From Methylomonas sp. (GTDB lineage Bacteria > Pseudomonadota > Gammaproteobacteria > Methylococcales > Methylomonadaceae), in contig JALSLS010000435.1 of NCBI GenBank assembly GCA_026988195.1, positions 1-7,375 of the forward strand: a DNA stretch of 7,375 nt, given 5' to 3'. The notes under the pieces are model-generated. The model was not told the DNA's origin. It saw only the letters and a list, made by a program, of their open reading frames with translations, and made no database searches. Both the position numbers and the translations under genes were made by a program. Positions 5,928 to 7,375 of this stretch are shown here, one piece after another (positions within the stretch are counted from its first letter, which is position 1; each line of letters begins with the position of its first letter).

Positions 5928-6167
5928 ATGATAATTAAAACAATTATACTTTTTTTATTACCTTTTCTTGCCTATGCTCAATGCCCTGCTGGTTTTTCTA
6001 TTACCCAGGACAAATATGGCAATGCCGTATGCTCAGATGGAAAAATAAATGCGTATGATTTATCCAGAGGCTGCCCTACACCTTTAACTCCCCATTGGGA
6101 TAGTTATGGACGAAATACCTGCGAAGATCAAAACGGGCAACCTGTTACAGAATTGATTAAACAATAA
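5928..6167 (+). CDS. Small secreted protein with two Cys-containing repeats
   Basis: A 79-residue exported protein of unknown function. Residues 1-17 form a signal peptide: Lys4, a hydrophobic run IILFLLPFL, and a likely cleavage after AYA (residues 15-17). Cys19 follows Gln, so this is not a lipobox. The mature part has two matching units 30 residues apart: Cys19-Pro, Asp28-x-Tyr-Gly, Cys35-x-Asp, and Cys49-Pro, Asp58-x-Tyr-Gly, Cys65-x-Asp. The equal spacing suggests an internal duplication, with each unit probably closed by one disulfide in the periplasm. I chose ATG 5928 because the signal peptide starts there. The frame is open back to a TTG at 5877, but the extra residues are hydrophilic and would bury the signal. 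The ribosome binding site is poor. Its stop lies 4 bases from the stop of the convergent minus-strand gene. Confidence 0.65.
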   Translation: MIIKTIILFLLPFLAYAQCPAGFSITQDKYGNAVCSDGKINAYDLSRGCPTPLTPHWDSYGRNTCEDQNGQPVTELIKQ

Positions 6168-6178
6168 TGATTTAATCA
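6154..6178. terminator. Inverted repeat between convergent stops, possible bidirectional terminator
   Basis: The arms TGATTAAA (6154-6161) and TTTAATCA (6171-6178) are perfect 8-base inverted repeats with a 9-base loop. They span the stop codons of the secreted-protein gene and the frameshifted minus-strand gene. The stem is AT-only apart from one pair and is not GC-rich, so termination would be weak. Confidence 0.35.
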
Positions 6179-6376
6179 TCTTCCACCAAATCAGCTGTCC
6201 ACTCGTGGTTTTCATCAGGAACAAAAGTAATGGATATACCTTTATCCAAAAAAACCAGATACACCGCACCATACTAACCAGCCACCTTTTATTTTAGCTC
6301 TTTCGGTAAAAACTGAATTCGGGTCATCACTGCTGTCAAGAATACGTTCCCAACAAATAAACTTCATATCTTTCAT
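6172..6376 (-). pseudogene. Frameshifted small protein gene downstream of the hydrolase
   Basis: From ATG 6376 the minus strand encodes MKDMKFICWERILDSS, then VFTERAKIKGGWLVW, and stops after 44 codons at TAA 6244-6242. A shifted frame continues the protein as FLDKGISITFVPDENHEW and ADLVEDD to a stop at 6174-6172. Removing one base from the run of seven T (plus-strand A, 6248-6254) joins both parts into 67 residues. The joined sequence resembles small orphan proteins I recall, with a TERA-KGGWLV block and a C-terminal FVPD-x-x-HEW block; the function is unknown. The start overlaps the hydrolase stop as ATGA, so translation is coupled to that gene. The break could be a true mutation, slippage at the homopolymer, or a sequencing error. 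The second ATG (fourth codon) is an alternative start. Confidence 0.6.
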
Positions 6377-7375
6377 AAAAAATCACCTAAAACATCCGGC
6401 ATGTTGCCTTCTATACTTGGATCATTAAAATTCAGTTCAACAGGATCATCCCCAGGCTTCAACCAAAACTGCACAACAACCTCCCCCCTAATCGCCACCA
6501 TATTCAAATAATCATCCAAGTCCCCTGCCCTCGCATAATGCAACCTAACCGTACTCCCTCCAAAAATCACCGGATGATACAGCTCAATATTATTCACATT
6601 GACCATCATTCCAGAATCAACAAATAGCTCACCCAATAAGTAATAATCATGATTAACCTTCAGATTATCTACCAACCAACGCAAAGACCGACCATTCATT
6701 TTTATGCGCTGCGTAATCACCCGTAACGGCTCACCTTTGATCAATACCGCTTCGGTAGGGTAAAGATTATGATTAACCTCACTCTCCCCTACCGCCCTAG
6801 ACTGACCGTTATATTCAACAATCAAACCGCCCTGCCATGCCCCCAATATAGGACAGGTACATTCAATATGTTCTAGCGTTAAATTATCAATCGCATTCAA
6901 CTCAAGTGAATAAAAGTTCTTACCTTGTACCTTCACATATTCATCATGGGCTATCTCAAAGTTTCTTAGTAGTTGATGTAATCCACCCCGTAACCCTAAA
7001 TTACTCATTGGGTACAAGCCAACGCAAAACACCACCATCGAGCACAGCAATATCATTTCTGCCTTACTGCCTACTTCCAACCTAAATTTAATCTTGCCAG
7101 GCATCACCACTCTAATAGCAGATGGCCAAAACAAATCCACTCCCCGAATATTAGCCATATCAATCTGCAAATGAGACCAATAACCGCCGACTATCGCCCA
7201 AAAATATAATGGATATGCAGCATGTAAAGGAAAAGCCAGACCACAAATAATAGCCACACCAATAAATGAATGAGTAATCGTTCGATGTCCGAAGTGTTTT
7301 TCCAGTGGTACCGAGATAAAAAATAGAGGTCTGCCAAGTTTTGAGGTGGGTAAATCAATATCTGGCATTAAAGAA
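6373..7375 (-). CDS. YdjM/DUF457-type membrane metal-dependent hydrolase with C-terminal extension (5'-partial)
   Basis: Inner-membrane protein of the YdjM/DUF457 family (predicted metal-dependent hydrolases; substrate unknown). The frame is open to the window edge (Ser-Leu precede the Met at 7368), so the start is missing. Numbered from that Met, metal-site candidates are Asp3 and Asp5 in PDIDLPTSKLGR, His28 and His33 in GHRTITHS, and His66 and Asp70 in YWSHLQID. Hydrophobic segments at about 35-63 and 88-105 should span the membrane. YdjM itself ends soon after its hydrolase part, but here some 200 more residues follow, beta-rich in appearance and without motifs I recognise, ending VVQFWLKPGDDPVELNF and MPDVLGDFL. 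From memory such long versions occur on integrative elements and plasmids. The stop overlaps the start of the next gene by 4 bases. The tail recurs as fragments at 5538-5639 and 5193-5269. Confidence 0.85.
   Translation of the reverse strand, partial: SLMPDIDLPTSKLGRPLFFISVPLEKHFGHRTITHSFIGVAIICGLAFPLHAAYPLYFWAIVGGYWSHLQIDMANIRGVDLFWPSAIRVVMPGKIKFRLEVGSKAEMILLCSMVVFCVGLYPMSNLGLRGGLHQLLRNFEIAHDEYVKVQGKNFYSLELNAIDNLTLEHIECTCPILGAWQGGLIVEYNGQSRAVGESEVNHNLYPTEAVLIKGEPLRVITQRIKMNGRSLRWLVDNLKVNHDYYLLGELFVDSGMMVNVNNIELYHPVIFGGSTVRLHYARAGDLDDYLNMVAIRGEVVVQFWLKPGDDPVELNFNDPSIEGNMPDVLGDFL

Noticed and set aside
5497..5938. Plus-strand open frames in the gene-poor stretch
   Set aside because: They run antisense to tail copy B and across the tRNA-like sequence. 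The GFEP peptide in one of them is the usual by-product of reading a T-arm backwards.
6084..6272. Minus-strand 62-codon open frame
   Set aside because: It is out of frame with both halves of the frameshifted gene and antisense to the secreted-protein gene.
4940..6376. Integron cassette array
   Set aside because: The small genes suggest it, but I found no attC-like pairs of GTTRRRY and RYYYAAC cores, and the integrase lacks the integron-type insertion.
1..7375. CRISPR array, insertion sequence or rRNA
   Set aside because: No regularly spaced direct repeats, no transposase or terminal inverted repeats, and no rRNA-like conserved stretches were seen on either strand.

Overview
The window looks like an accessory (genomic island, ICE or plasmid) segment of an AT-rich proteobacterium, most likely a gammaproteobacterium. 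That placement rests on family-level resemblance only: a Dcm/EcoRII-type methyltransferase, a DUF3820 protein and a YdjM-like membrane hydrolase. The species cannot be named from this sequence.

Left part (1-4868). The 3' part of a tyrosine recombinase gene (catalytic residues all present, N-terminus outside the window) is followed by a three-gene restriction-modification locus. A 5-methylcytosine methyltransferase with an N-terminal helix-turn-helix domain lies on the minus strand. It is divergent from a plus-strand pair: a McrB-like AAA+ NTPase, and a LlaJI-family PD-(D/E)XK endonuclease whose gene overlaps it by 14 bases. The 99-base divergent region carries promoter elements for both directions that overlap almost base for base, plus a small palindrome. 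This suits a methyltransferase that also acts as a transcriptional regulator. The methylase target-recognition region resembles E. coli Dcm, so CCWGG or CCNGG is the best guess for the site. The NTPase and nuclease would cut DNA unmethylated at that site.

Middle part (4869-6180). This is a patchwork of small genes and debris: a DUF3820 protein (plus), an 80-codon orphan with a GTG start (minus), a small secreted protein with two matching Cys repeats (plus), and a 422-base stretch without an intact gene. That stretch holds a 76-base tRNA-like sequence and fragments of a repeated protein tail. The tail is the C-terminal end of the membrane hydrolase at the right edge. Two decayed copies lie at 5538-5639 and 5193-5269, flanking the 80-codon gene, and a shorter DNA match lies at 5895-5916. 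I read this as the remains of an array of hydrolase gene plus cargo gene, collapsed by recombination.

Right part (6172-7375, minus strand). A membrane metal-dependent hydrolase of the YdjM/DUF457 type has a long extra C-terminal domain and runs off the window. Through an ATGA overlap it is coupled to a small gene of about 67 codons that is broken, or switched, by one extra base, most simply in a seven-A tract at 6248-6254.

The most unusual items are the repeated hydrolase tail, the tRNA-like structure, and the compact overlapping promoters controlling a LlaJI-type system that has a single methyltransferase.
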